DNA of 64,000 bases, taken from the NCBI RefSeq assembly GCF_000974425.1, contig NZ_CP010429.1:3410001-3474000 (forward strand), given 5' to 3'. Each line of letters opens with the position of its first letter. Within the stretch, counting starts at the first letter, position 1. Positions 8,664 through 16,208 of this stretch are shown piece by piece. The notes under the pieces were generated by a model that saw nothing but the letters and a program-made list of their open reading frames with translations, was not told where the DNA came from and did no database searches. This stretch comes from Spirosoma radiotolerans. GTDB lineage: Bacteria > Bacteroidota > Bacteroidia > Cytophagales > Spirosomataceae. The position numbers and the translations under genes are program-made.

Positions 8664-10205
8664 CTAATCCTCCCGCCCTTCTTTCCGATTTGCGTCGGCC
8701 ATCCGCACGATTTTAGGCGTAAACGTGGCCAGTACCGATACCAGATCCCGTTGAGCGTCGATAACGGTTTTTATGTTTTTATACACCATCGGCGCTTCGT
8801 CCAGATCGCCCCCGACCAGCTGAATTCCGGCCTCCTGTAAGGCTTTGTTCCACTGCGAGCGAGTCAATGTATTAAACGCCTGGCTTCTGGACATAAGCCG
8901 ACCGGCCCCGTGCGAGGCTGAGTTGATGGATTCGGCATTGCCCCGCCCCTGCACCACAAAACCTGGCTGGGTCATCGAACCCGGAATGATTCCCAGCACA
9001 CCAGCGCCCGCCGGTGTTGCCCCTTTCCGGTGAACGATTACGTTCCGCCCGTCGGCTAATTGCTCTCTCCAGGCAAAATTATGGTGATTTTCAACCATCG
9101 CCAGCGGCTTTTGCCGTATGGCTTTGGCCAGTTTGTTATGGATTTCGTGGTGGTTGGCCGAGGCATATTCACCCGCCAGATTCATGCCGATCCAGTATTC
9201 CTGCCCTTCTTCGGTGTTCAGGTCGAGCCACGCCAGATGAGCCGCCTGTTTGGGCAGTCGGGTTTTCTGCATGGCCAGTTTGGAATAGGTGTTGGCTATG
9301 GATGCACCAAATCCGCGCGAGCCAGAGTGGGATAACAACGCCAGGTATTCGCCCGGCGGCAGGTTAAGGGCCAACGGTTCGGCTGGATGTTCCGTCTCAT
9401 GGATCGTTACGATTCCCCACTCCACAAAGTGATTTCCGGTACCAGAGCTTCCCAACTGCCGGTAGGCTTTGTCTTTCAGGTCACGAATCACTTTAGTCGC
9501 CTGCCATTCGGGCAACTCCATCACGCTCTCGTCAATTTTCTTACGGGTTTCGCCCCCCATGCCAAACTTGGTTTCCTCGACCAGCGATTTTTTGAGCAGT
9601 TGCGGCTCACGGGCCAGAAACGCAGGCGGCAAATCGAATATGGATAAGCACATACGGCAGGCAATATCGACGCCAACGGCGTAGGGAATCACCGTATGCT
9701 CATCCGTAGCCAATACACCCCCAATCGGGAGCCCATAACCCTGGTGCGCGTCGGGCATGAGCGCCCCGGCCAGCGAAACCGGCAGGCTGACGGCTGTTTG
9801 CATTTGCGCCAACGCCCCTTCTTCAATTTGCTCCCGGCCAAACACCGCATAGGGCAATGGTTCAGTGCGCAGCCCAAAGGTGTTCTCGGGTTGTTTTTCG
9901 TGGCTCGCTAATACAGGCGGAGCGACCTCACGCGGCAGGAAACGCACACCCGTTTCACTGAGCGGGATAACGATGCCCTGCTCATTCAGGTCATAAATAG
10001 ACTTAGCCAGATTCGTGACTTTGTTTTTGGAAAAGGCAAACTTTTTTGGATTCTGAAGCATCTGCGCCAATAACCCCATCGCTTTTTGTTTAGAGTATTC
10101 GGCACGTTGGACGAGGCCGTTGGCTACCCGCAGAAAAGCAGGCTGCAAGTGATCGGGGATTGGCCCCAATGAGGTTATATCGTCAAGCGAAACTAATGTT
10201 TCCAT
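8664..10205 (-). CDS. rtcB: RtcB-family RNA ligase
   Basis: RtcB joins RNA ends carrying 2',3'-cyclic phosphate or 3'-phosphate to 5'-OH ends, using GTP and Mn2+, and so repairs RNA cut by toxins or ribotoxic nucleases. The metal and guanylate ligands are visible: VGVDIACRMCLSI, SSGTGNHFVEWG, LLSHSGSRGFG, ENHHNFAW, and the GMP-accepting histidine region VIVHRKGATPAGAG. SINSASHGAGRLMSRSQA completes the signature. At 513 residues it is longer than the usual 400-480 because of an N-terminal extension of about 100 residues. It lies downstream of the slipin gene on the same strand, probably in one operon. Confidence 0.93.
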   Translation of the reverse strand: METLVSLDDITSLGPIPDHLQPAFLRVANGLVQRAEYSKQKAMGLLAQMLQNPKKFAFSKNKVTNLAKSIYDLNEQGIVIPLSETGVRFLPREVAPPVLASHEKQPENTFGLRTEPLPYAVFGREQIEEGALAQMQTAVSLPVSLAGALMPDAHQGYGLPIGGVLATDEHTVIPYAVGVDIACRMCLSIFDLPPAFLAREPQLLKKSLVEETKFGMGGETRKKIDESVMELPEWQATKVIRDLKDKAYRQLGSSGTGNHFVEWGIVTIHETEHPAEPLALNLPPGEYLALLSHSGSRGFGASIANTYSKLAMQKTRLPKQAAHLAWLDLNTEEGQEYWIGMNLAGEYASANHHEIHNKLAKAIRQKPLAMVENHHNFAWREQLADGRNVIVHRKGATPAGAGVLGIIPGSMTQPGFVVQGRGNAESINSASHGAGRLMSRSQAFNTLTRSQWNKALQEAGIQLVGGDLDEAPMVYKNIKTVIDAQRDLVSVLATFTPKIVRMADANRKEGRED

Positions 10206-10321
10206 GTGTTGTATCTTTGTGAGTTACCTTAGTGTTGTGACTAACAATGCATTACATATTATATGTGTAGTCAGGTTCTCAAACCTGCCCGCACGAATTG
10301 TATGGTTTCGTGCTACTATGC

Positions 10322-11431
10322 TTATTGCGATTGGCCACGAACGAAAAGCTGCTTCAGTTGATCGACCATCGAGCCATTGTTGGACACCGAAATCGAACTG
10401 ATTTTATCCGCAATTTTCTCTACGTATTCCATCTCTTTCAGCTTCCAAAGCATTTGGTTTTCGTCCATCAGCTTGGCGGTGTTCAGCAAGCTACGGGTCG
10501 ATGCCGTTTCTTCCCGGCGCATGATGCTGTTGGCCTGCGCTTTCTTCTCGGCCATCAGCACCTGGTTCATGATGTCGCGCATATCGCCGGGCAAAATGAT
10601 GTCGCGCACGCCCCCGTTTCGCACGTCGACGCCTAATTCAGCGGCTTTTTCAGCCGTTGCCCTGATGACGAAAGGGCCCAGTTCCCCTTTTCTGTCCAGA
10701 AGTTCATCGAGCGTTAGTCCACCAATGTATTCTCGCAGAGCCAACTGTATAGATACATAGAGCTGCTTGTCGAACTCTTTGTTGTCAACCAGCGCTTTAA
10801 CCACATCCTGCACCTGAAACTGAACGTAAAAGCTCAACCGCAGAGACGCTTTGTCTTTGGTCAGGATTTCCTGTCCCGACACGTCCATTTGCTGCTGGCG
10901 CATATCCACTTTCAGCACATGAACCGGTGTGTTATTTTTCCACCACATATACGTCCCGGCAGATAAAACCCGGTCAAATTTCCAGTCGATGAACAGCACC
11001 CCCTGTTCGTGCGCTTCCACGCTATATGTCCGCACATAAGCCGATAAGGGCTGAGGCATCAGCGCAACGAGGTCAATCGCTGCGGGAATCTCAAGCTGGC
11101 TCATGTCCGCTTTTCTGTATTGGTACTGCTTTACGCCCTTCCAATACGCCCAGCGGCCTTTGCGCAGGATGGTCTGAAAAAGCCCATCAGCGTATTGTAA
11201 CGCGATTTCATTGTCTTTGACCTCAACTACATCGAGCGCAGCGGCTACCTCCGGATAGGCAAGCAACACCGCCAGATCGCAGGGCGGATTCTGTAGCAGT
11301 TCTCCCCGGTTGTAAACATAAACGGTTTCGTTCGACCAGAGCCAGTGGTTGCCCGCCGAAAGCATTTTTTGATAGCCGCCATGTTTGAACACTAACCCGA
11401 TTTGAAGGGCCTGGATGCGTACAGTTTTCAT
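10322..11431 (-). CDS. Slipin / SPFH (band 7) domain protein without a membrane anchor
   Basis: This 369-residue protein has an SPFH domain from about residue 135 to 300 (EQGVLFIDWKFDRVLSAGTY, LRLSFYVQFQVQDV, ELGVDVRNGGVRDIILPGDM) and a charged helical tail. It lacks the usual N-terminal transmembrane helix, so it is probably soluble or assembles into a cage-like oligomer. An xGLxFxxGxxxxxLxxGxxxxW-like unit appears three times, near residues 11-32, 76-97 and 144-164. It sits 116 bases upstream of rtcB. Slipins are recurrent partners of RtcB in other bacteria, but their role there is unclear. Confidence 0.85.
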   Translation of the reverse strand: MKTVRIQALQIGLVFKHGGYQKMLSAGNHWLWSNETVYVYNRGELLQNPPCDLAVLLAYPEVAAALDVVEVKDNEIALQYADGLFQTILRKGRWAYWKGVKQYQYRKADMSQLEIPAAIDLVALMPQPLSAYVRTYSVEAHEQGVLFIDWKFDRVLSAGTYMWWKNNTPVHVLKVDMRQQQMDVSGQEILTKDKASLRLSFYVQFQVQDVVKALVDNKEFDKQLYVSIQLALREYIGGLTLDELLDRKGELGPFVIRATAEKAAELGVDVRNGGVRDIILPGDMRDIMNQVLMAEKKAQANSIMRREETASTRSLLNTAKLMDENQMLWKLKEMEYVEKIADKISSISVSNNGSMVDQLKQLFVRGQSQ

Positions 11432-11456
11432 GATTGTTGTGTGTATAAATTAAGGC

Positions 11457-11495
11457 ATACGGTTAAATTTTACGAAACGCCATCGGCAACCGTAT
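11457..11495. promoter_or_regulatory. Inverted repeat upstream of the slipin gene
   Basis: Arms 11457-11464 and 11488-11495 (ATACGGTT / AACCGTAT) are perfect 8-base inverted repeats separated by 23 bases, and end about 26 bases before the slipin start codon. They could be an operator or a leader hairpin. This is positional inference only. Confidence 0.35.
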
Positions 11496-11610
11496 ACACC
11501 TACCGACGAGTACGCTTATAAATCAGTCAGAAGCACCCCATTTAGCGAAAGCGGAAGCGGGTGAGCCTTTGTTTTGGTACGCCGGTCTTAGAAAGGATTC
11601 GGGTAGGTAT

Positions 11611-11754
11611 GAAGGACAACCGCAAACGCTTTTGCCTTCTCAAACATCGGCCCGGCATACATTCCAGAATCAGCGTACACCCCACAAACGCGGAGCCCGC
11701 CTGCTGGCTCTCGCTAAACTGTTTTATCCGGGCAAGCCCGAACGCAACCGGATA
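11611..11754 (-). other. Structured leader region of the slipin-rtcB transcript
   Basis: Several hairpins lie here. 11611-11639 has nested arms, including GCAAA/TTTGC at 11622-11635. 11725-11731 pairs with 11748-11754, and an alternative helix 11729-11740 (CGGGC AA GCCCG read on plus) overlaps it. No convincing protein frame crosses the region: minus-strand frames here are rich in Arg, Cys and Leu with no family resemblance. It may be an extended non-coding leader between the tRNA-like element and slipin. Confidence 0.4.
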
Positions 11755-11829
11755 GCTTCCAACTGATCTTCTTTCAGGAGAGCTTTTTAGAAGTGCTCGT
11801 CTTCTTCCATCCAACGGATCAACGTGACA

Positions 11830-11898
11830 GGTTGATAGCAGGATTCGAACCCGCATTTTGGCGACAAAACCAACGCATAACCAACAGCATATCAAACC
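11830..11898 (-). ncRNA. tRNA-like element in the rtcB locus
   Basis: Read on the minus strand, this 69-base stretch looks like a degenerate tRNA. The T arm is GCGGG TTCGAAT CCTGC (11838-11854) with the canonical TTCGAAT loop. A D-loop-like TTGGTTA lies at 11878-11884. TTTGATA (11890-11896) pairs over 6 of 7 positions with TATCAAC (11831-11837) as an acceptor stem. The anticodon arm is abnormal (TTGG/CCAA, 8-base loop), the variable loop is only 2-3 bases, and no CCA is encoded. It therefore looks like a tRNA mimic or relic rather than a decoding tRNA. Y RNAs with tRNA-like modules occur in rtc loci of enterobacteria. Confidence 0.55.
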
Positions 11899-11950
11899 GG
11901 CCAGTGGCCGCGATACTATGGGGCTTTCAGAAACCCGCATCCGGTTTGGG

Positions 11951-11958
11951 TACGTTTG
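11951..11958 (+). promoter_or_regulatory. Probable -7 element of the WYL regulator gene
   Basis: TACGTTTG matches TAnnTTTG exactly. The start site would fall near 11964, giving an untranslated leader of about 140 bases before the GTG at 12105. The upstream -33 region has only TTTC at the right place. Confidence 0.4.
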
Positions 11959-11962
11959 TTTC

Positions 11963-11994
11963 CGTCGCATCGGCGAACCGTCGCATCGACGAAC
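11963..11994. repeat. Tandem 16-base direct repeat, candidate operator
   Basis: CGTCGCATCGGCGAAC (11963-11978) is followed at once by CGTCGCATCGACGAAC (11979-11994), with one difference in 16. Each unit contains a short dyad, TCG-N6-CGA. It lies exactly at the predicted transcription start of the WYL gene and upstream of the tRNA-like element on the other strand, so it could be an autoregulatory operator. A further inverted repeat (CTGCGCA / TGCGCAG, 12019-12025 and 12033-12039) follows. Confidence 0.5.
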
Positions 11995-12104
11995 CGTCCC
12001 TACAAAGGTTTGACGGTACTGCGCAGTGTTTTTGCGCAGGTCAGAAAATTTTCTCATTTTTCAAAAAATTCTGCCTTTACCCACCACAAATCGTTCGTCA
12101 GTCC

Positions 12105-13145
12105 GTGCCTGCCAACCGAAACGCGCTTGTCCGCTACAAAACCATTGACGCCTGCCTTCGTAACAGACTCCGCAAATGGACGCTCGATGACCTGATCGAA
12201 AAAGTATCCGAATCCCTGTATGAATACGAAGGCATCGACAAAGGCATTAGTCGGCGCACGATTCAGGCTGACCTTCAATTGATGCGAAGCGACAAGCTGG
12301 GATACTTCGCCCCTATTCTGGTTGTCGACAAAAAATACTACACCTACGAAGACCCGACCTACAGCATCACCAATATTCCCCTGTCGGAGGGCGATCTGTC
12401 GCGAATGAATGAAGCGGTCGACGTACTCCGGCAGTTCAAGGGGTTTTCCCATTTCACGGCGCTGAATGAGGTCGTTCAGAAACTGGAAGACCATGTGTAT
12501 TCGACCGCCCGAAAGTCGGTGTCCGTTATTGATTTCGAGAAAAACGAAAACCTGAAAGGGCTGCATTTCCTGGACGATCTGTACCAGGCCATTATTCATC
12601 AGCGCGTGCTCTTGATTCAGTATCAGTCGTTTTCGGCCCGGCTTCCGCGCACCTTCGCGTTTCATGCCTGGTGGTTGAAGGAATTCAAAAATCGATGGTT
12701 TGTGGTGGGTATTCGTGATAAAAAAGGCCATCCCATGAACCTGGCGCTGGATCGTATTGGCTCGGTAGCCGTTGCGCCCGACGTTGCCTACATGGCCAAC
12801 CAGCACTATGATCCCGAGATATATTACCGGGATGTCATCGGCGTGACGGTCAGTGCAAGCCTGCCACCGATTAAAGCAATACTTTTTGTCAGCCATTTAC
12901 ACGCTCCCTATGTCGAAACAAAGCCGCTTCACCATTCACAGCAGGTACTGGAGCGAACAAACGACGGCATTATTATTCAACTCACCGTACAGCACAACTT
13001 CGAGTTAGAGAAAGAGATCCTCGGATTTGGCGATGGGATGCGTGTTCTCGACCCCGCACGACTCCGTCAAAGTATTCAGAGCCGCTTGCAGGCTGGTTTG
13101 GCTGCTTATACCCGAGCCAACGCTAAACCGGATGATCGGCAATAA
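12105..13145 (+). CDS. WYL-domain transcriptional regulator
   Basis: This 346-residue regulator probably senses a nucleic-acid or nucleotide ligand through its WYL domain. The N-terminal winged helix-turn-helix spans about residues 1-70 (ALVRYKTIDACLRNR, DKGISRRTIQADLQLMRSDK). The WYL core follows (VLLIQYQSFSARLPRTFAFH, WWLKEFKNRWFVVGIRDKKG, LALDRIGSVAVAPD), then the C-terminal extension ENEILGFGDGMRVLDP-like. I chose GTG at 12105 (MPANRNALVRYKTIDAC) because the upstream open frame is low-complexity non-family sequence crossing the tRNA-like element. It is divergent from slipin-rtcB and is their likely regulator. Confidence 0.85.
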   Translation: MPANRNALVRYKTIDACLRNRLRKWTLDDLIEKVSESLYEYEGIDKGISRRTIQADLQLMRSDKLGYFAPILVVDKKYYTYEDPTYSITNIPLSEGDLSRMNEAVDVLRQFKGFSHFTALNEVVQKLEDHVYSTARKSVSVIDFEKNENLKGLHFLDDLYQAIIHQRVLLIQYQSFSARLPRTFAFHAWWLKEFKNRWFVVGIRDKKGHPMNLALDRIGSVAVAPDVAYMANQHYDPEIYYRDVIGVTVSASLPPIKAILFVSHLHAPYVETKPLHHSQQVLERTNDGIIIQLTVQHNFELEKEILGFGDGMRVLDPARLRQSIQSRLQAGLAAYTRANAKPDDRQ

Positions 13146-13160
13146 CCCAGCTCGTATAGT

Positions 13161-13192
13161 GCTCATGTCAGCTTTTTGAAACTGACATGAGC
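13161..13192 (+). terminator. Hairpin terminator after the WYL gene
   Basis: Arms 13161-13171 and 13182-13192 are perfect 11-base inverted repeats with a 10-base loop, 15 bases after the stop codon. Confidence 0.65.
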
Positions 13193-13339
13193 GATTTTGG
13201 CAGTAGCAGTCTGGGCAAAACCGCCATTTAAAGAAGATCAGCGCCTATTTACACAAGCCGACTAAAATAATTCGTCAACCGGAAACTTTTACATCCATTA
13301 GTTTAGTTAACACCGTTATAAAGCATAACACTACCCAAC

Positions 13340-13942
13340 ATGGGCATCCTTGAGCGTCGGTTACGGCAAAAAGTAGAAGTTAAAACCAGCATCTTGCAGG
13401 CGGCCTGGCAGCTCGTTCTGGAAGAGGGTTGGCAGGCGCTTTCTATTCGTAAAATCGCTGATGCCATTGAATATAGTGTCCCTGTTATCTACACCCATTT
13501 CGAGAACAAGGACGCTATTCTCGAAGAGTTCACCAAAGAGGGCTTTCGGCAACTGACGGAAGTCATTATTCAGCAACGGGATAGCCAGCTTGATCCCAGC
13601 CAGCAATTGGTAGCTATTGCGCAAGGCTACTGGGATTTCGCTTTTGCGCATAAGGAGTACTACCAGGTTATGTTTGGGCTGGGCATCCCCCGTTGCGAGC
13701 AAGTAAATCAGGTGGCGGAGATTAAGCAGTTTTCTCAGATACTCATTCAGGTTATCCAGAACGCGATTGATAAAAGTCAGCAACCTGAGGTCAATGCGTT
13801 CCTGAAATTCCACACGTACTGGTCTATTTTACATGGGCTGGTATCTATTCAACTCATTGATCAACAGCCTAATGAAAACCCATGGAGCCAACTGGTGTTG
13901 AAAGATGCCATCGATGGATACATTAAAGCATTGAACAGCTAA
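13340..13942 (+). CDS. TetR/AcrR family transcriptional regulator
   Basis: This 200-residue regulator has an N-terminal TetR helix-turn-helix (ILQAAWQLVLEEGWQALSIR, KIADAIEYSVPVIYTHFENK) at about residues 18-65 and an all-helical ligand-binding C-terminus. It precedes the YceI, DsbA-like and nitroreductase genes on the same strand and probably controls them. The inducer is unknown. Confidence 0.9.
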   Translation: MGILERRLRQKVEVKTSILQAAWQLVLEEGWQALSIRKIADAIEYSVPVIYTHFENKDAILEEFTKEGFRQLTEVIIQQRDSQLDPSQQLVAIAQGYWDFAFAHKEYYQVMFGLGIPRCEQVNQVAEIKQFSQILIQVIQNAIDKSQQPEVNAFLKFHTYWSILHGLVSIQLIDQQPNENPWSQLVLKDAIDGYIKALNS

Positions 13943-14046
13943 TTTTTTGCCTAATTCCTAACAGTGTTAGTTTTTATATCAGCACTAACATCTCTTGTTG
14001 CCCAATCACAAACCATAATAAACCAGCTAAATCAGTACTTACAATC

Positions 14047-14580
14047 ATGGCAACTACAAAATGGGTCGTTGACCCCATGCACTCCGAAATCCAGTTCAAA
14101 GTAAAACACCTGGTTATCTCAACCGTAACCGGTACATTCCGGAATTTCGAAGGTGGTGCTACTACCGAGCACGACGACTTTGACAATGCCGAAGTGCATT
14201 TCTCTCTGGATGTCGACAGCGTGGATACCAATCAGGAAATGCGCGATACACACCTGAAAGCACCCGACTTTTTCGATGCCGCAACCTATCCGAAAATTGC
14301 CTTCAAATCGACCTCCTTCAAAAAAGTTGATGACGATGAATACGCGATGACCGGCGATCTGACCATTAAAGGTGTTACCAAACCCGTAACCCTGAAAGCC
14401 GAATACGGCGGAACGGCTAAAGATGCCTATGGTAATCAAAAATTTGGTTTCGAGGTGACGGGCAAAATCAACCGCAAGGAATTTGGCCTGACCTACAACG
14501 CCTTAACGGAAACGGGTGGCCTAGCCCTTGGTGAAGACATCAAACTATCCGCTAACATTCAATTGGCCAAAGCGGCCTAA
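14047..14580 (+). CDS. YceI family protein (lipocalin-like, polyisoprenoid-binding fold)
   Basis: This 177-residue protein opens with TKWVVDPMHSEIQFKVKHLV and contains GTFRNFEGG, FKSTSFKKV, LTIKGVTKPVTL and FGLTYNALTETGG, the standard YceI landmarks. The family forms an extended beta-barrel that binds isoprenoid-type lipids. No signal peptide is seen, so this copy is probably cytoplasmic. It lies 11 bases ahead of the DsbA-family gene and looks co-transcribed. YceI with nitroreductase and TetR is a common stress-linked arrangement. Confidence 0.9.
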   Translation: MATTKWVVDPMHSEIQFKVKHLVISTVTGTFRNFEGGATTEHDDFDNAEVHFSLDVDSVDTNQEMRDTHLKAPDFFDAATYPKIAFKSTSFKKVDDDEYAMTGDLTIKGVTKPVTLKAEYGGTAKDAYGNQKFGFEVTGKINRKEFGLTYNALTETGGLALGEDIKLSANIQLAKAA

Positions 14581-14591
14581 TCAGTAGACTA

Positions 14592-15296
14592 ATGGACGTC
14601 GAAATCTGGAGTGATATCATGTGCCCTTTTTGCTACATCGGTAAGCGAAAGTTCGAGCACGCCCTGAGCCAGTTTGGGCACAAGGATCAGATAAACATTG
14701 TCTGGAAGAGCTTTCAGCTTAACCCCGACATGAAAACGGAACCCGGCAAAAATATTAATCAGTACCTGTCCGAAATAAAGGGATGGAGCCTGGCCGAAGC
14801 GAAACAAATGAACGACCGCGTCACGGCAATGGCCCAAGAAGTTGGTTTAGCCTATGACTTCGACAAGGCCGTTGTTGCCAATTCGTGGGATGCGCACCGG
14901 CTTATCCAATTGGCGAAACAGCAGGGTCTGGGCGATGCCGCCGAAGAACGGCTGTTTAAGGCTTACTTCACCGAAGGTCGCGACACGTCCGATCACGCAA
15001 CGCTCCTTGAACTCGGTACGGAGATTGGCCTGGATGCAACCGCTATTGAGCAACTTCTGACTAGCGATCAATTTGCCGAAGCCGTTAAACAGGATGTGTA
15101 TGAAGCCCAGCAAGTGGGTGCCCGGGGCGTCCCCTTCTTTGTCCTGAATCGCCGGTATGCTGTTTCGGGAGCCCAGCAGCCCGAAACATTTTTGAATGCC
15201 CTCGACACCGCCTGGGCCGAGTGGGAGAAATCCAGACCTACTCTCACTGAATTACCCGCCGATGGCCCAAGCTGTAAGCCCGGCGAAGTTTGTTAA
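14592..15296 (+). CDS. DsbA family oxidoreductase (FrnE-like)
   Basis: This 234-residue cytoplasmic thioredoxin-fold protein starts MDVEIWSDIMCPFCYIGKRK with a CPFC active site at residues 11-14. The helical insertion of the FrnE/2-hydroxychromene-isomerase type follows, and the cis-proline loop is GVPFFVLNRRYAVSGAQ. It ends in CKPGEVC, a second vicinal cysteine pair typical of FrnE, which can act as a disulfide isomerase. It is the third gene of the TetR-linked unit. The substrate is unknown. Confidence 0.88.
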   Translation: MDVEIWSDIMCPFCYIGKRKFEHALSQFGHKDQINIVWKSFQLNPDMKTEPGKNINQYLSEIKGWSLAEAKQMNDRVTAMAQEVGLAYDFDKAVVANSWDAHRLIQLAKQQGLGDAAEERLFKAYFTEGRDTSDHATLLELGTEIGLDATAIEQLLTSDQFAEAVKQDVYEAQQVGARGVPFFVLNRRYAVSGAQQPETFLNALDTAWAEWEKSRPTLTELPADGPSCKPGEVC

Positions 15297-15325
15297 CCAC
15301 TCAATATAAAAAATACAACCTACCA

Positions 15326-15958
15326 ATGGAATTACTTGAAGCAATGAACTGGCGGTATGCCGCAAAAAAAATGAATGGCCAGAAAGTGCCCGCCGAGAAA
15401 CTAGACACGATTCTGGAAGCCATCCGTTTATCAGCATCGTCGGTAGGCTTGCAGCCCTACAATGTCATTGTCATCGACAATCATGAACTAAAAGGCAAAA
15501 TTCACGAAAAAGCCTGTCCACAACCGCAGATCGTCGAAGGATCGCATTTGCTGGTTTTCGCCCACTGGGCCAACCTGGACGCATCCCAGATTGATGCCTA
15601 CATTCAGTTGATTGCCAGTACACGCAACGTTTCTGTCGAATCACTGACTCCTTTCGCCGATTCGATTAAAGGTGGACTTTTATCCAAAACGCCGGAAGAT
15701 CAGGCGATCTGGGCATCTCGCCAGGCATACATCGGCTTGGGATCAGCCCTGATTGCAGCCGCCACCGAGCACGTGGATGCTACGCCTATGGAAGGCTTTA
15801 ATGCCGCAGCCCTCGACGAACTTCTGGATTTGCCAGCCAAAGGCTTACGTAGTGTGGCACTGGTTGCCCTTGGCTATCGGGATGACGAAAAAGATTTTCT
15901 GGCAAAAGCACCCAAAGTGCGTCGCGCCAAAGAACAATTCTTTATTGAATTAGCGTAG
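15326..15958 (+). CDS. Nitroreductase family NAD(P)H oxidoreductase
   Basis: This 210-residue FMN-dependent protein starts MELLEAMNWRYAAKKMNGQ, with RYAAKKM as the FMN phosphate contact. IRLSASSVGLQPYNVIVID and the tail IALGYR-like VALVALGYRDDEKDF are typical of the NfsB-like group. It reduces nitro compounds or quinones. The ATG at 15326 is preferred over an upstream TTG. It ends the TetR-YceI-DsbA unit and is followed by two strong hairpins. Confidence 0.88.
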   Translation: MELLEAMNWRYAAKKMNGQKVPAEKLDTILEAIRLSASSVGLQPYNVIVIDNHELKGKIHEKACPQPQIVEGSHLLVFAHWANLDASQIDAYIQLIASTRNVSVESLTPFADSIKGGLLSKTPEDQAIWASRQAYIGLGSALIAAATEHVDATPMEGFNAAALDELLDLPAKGLRSVALVALGYRDDEKDFLAKAPKVRRAKEQFFIELA

Positions 15959-15973
15959 TTCTATAACCTCAAC

Positions 15974-16058
15974 GAACAGACCCGGCATCACTTCTCGGAG
16001 AAGTGATGCCGGGTCTGTTCTATTTCCTCGGTCCGTTTCCCCACGGACCGAGGAAATA
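15974..16058. terminator. Two back-to-back long hairpins
   Basis: The first hairpin, 15974-16020, is a near-complete inverted repeat of about 22 bases per arm. The second follows immediately, with perfect 15-base arms at 16021-16035 and 16044-16058. They close the TetR-linked operon, and the convergent NmrA-like gene may also use them. No gene was seen in 16059-16208. Confidence 0.75.
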
Positions 16059-16208
16059 GACACAAAGCGAATCAGTCAGTCGAAAGACTTGTATTTCTTT
16101 AGGAGTTTCAACCGGTGTCTTACCTGCCTGATCCACTCGCGCGCCATCAACTCGTGGGCAAATACTATCCTTTTCGAGATAGCCTTATCAATCCAAAAGC
16201 ATGTATTC

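Noticed and set aside
11830..11898. A normal, decoding tRNA gene
   Set aside because: The anticodon arm has four pairs with an 8-base loop, the variable loop is too short, the first acceptor pair is mismatched and no CCA is encoded.
11542..12057. Minus-strand open frame of 171 codons across the slipin-WYL gap
   Set aside because: It reads through the tRNA-like element and hairpins, is rich in Arg, Cys and Leu, and shows no family motif or convincing start, so non-coding function explains it better.
11793..12104. N-terminal extension of the WYL regulator frame
   Set aside because: The extra 104 codons have no resemblance to the helix-turn-helix start and overlap the promoter match, repeats and tRNA-like element. 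GTG at 12105 gives the expected protein.
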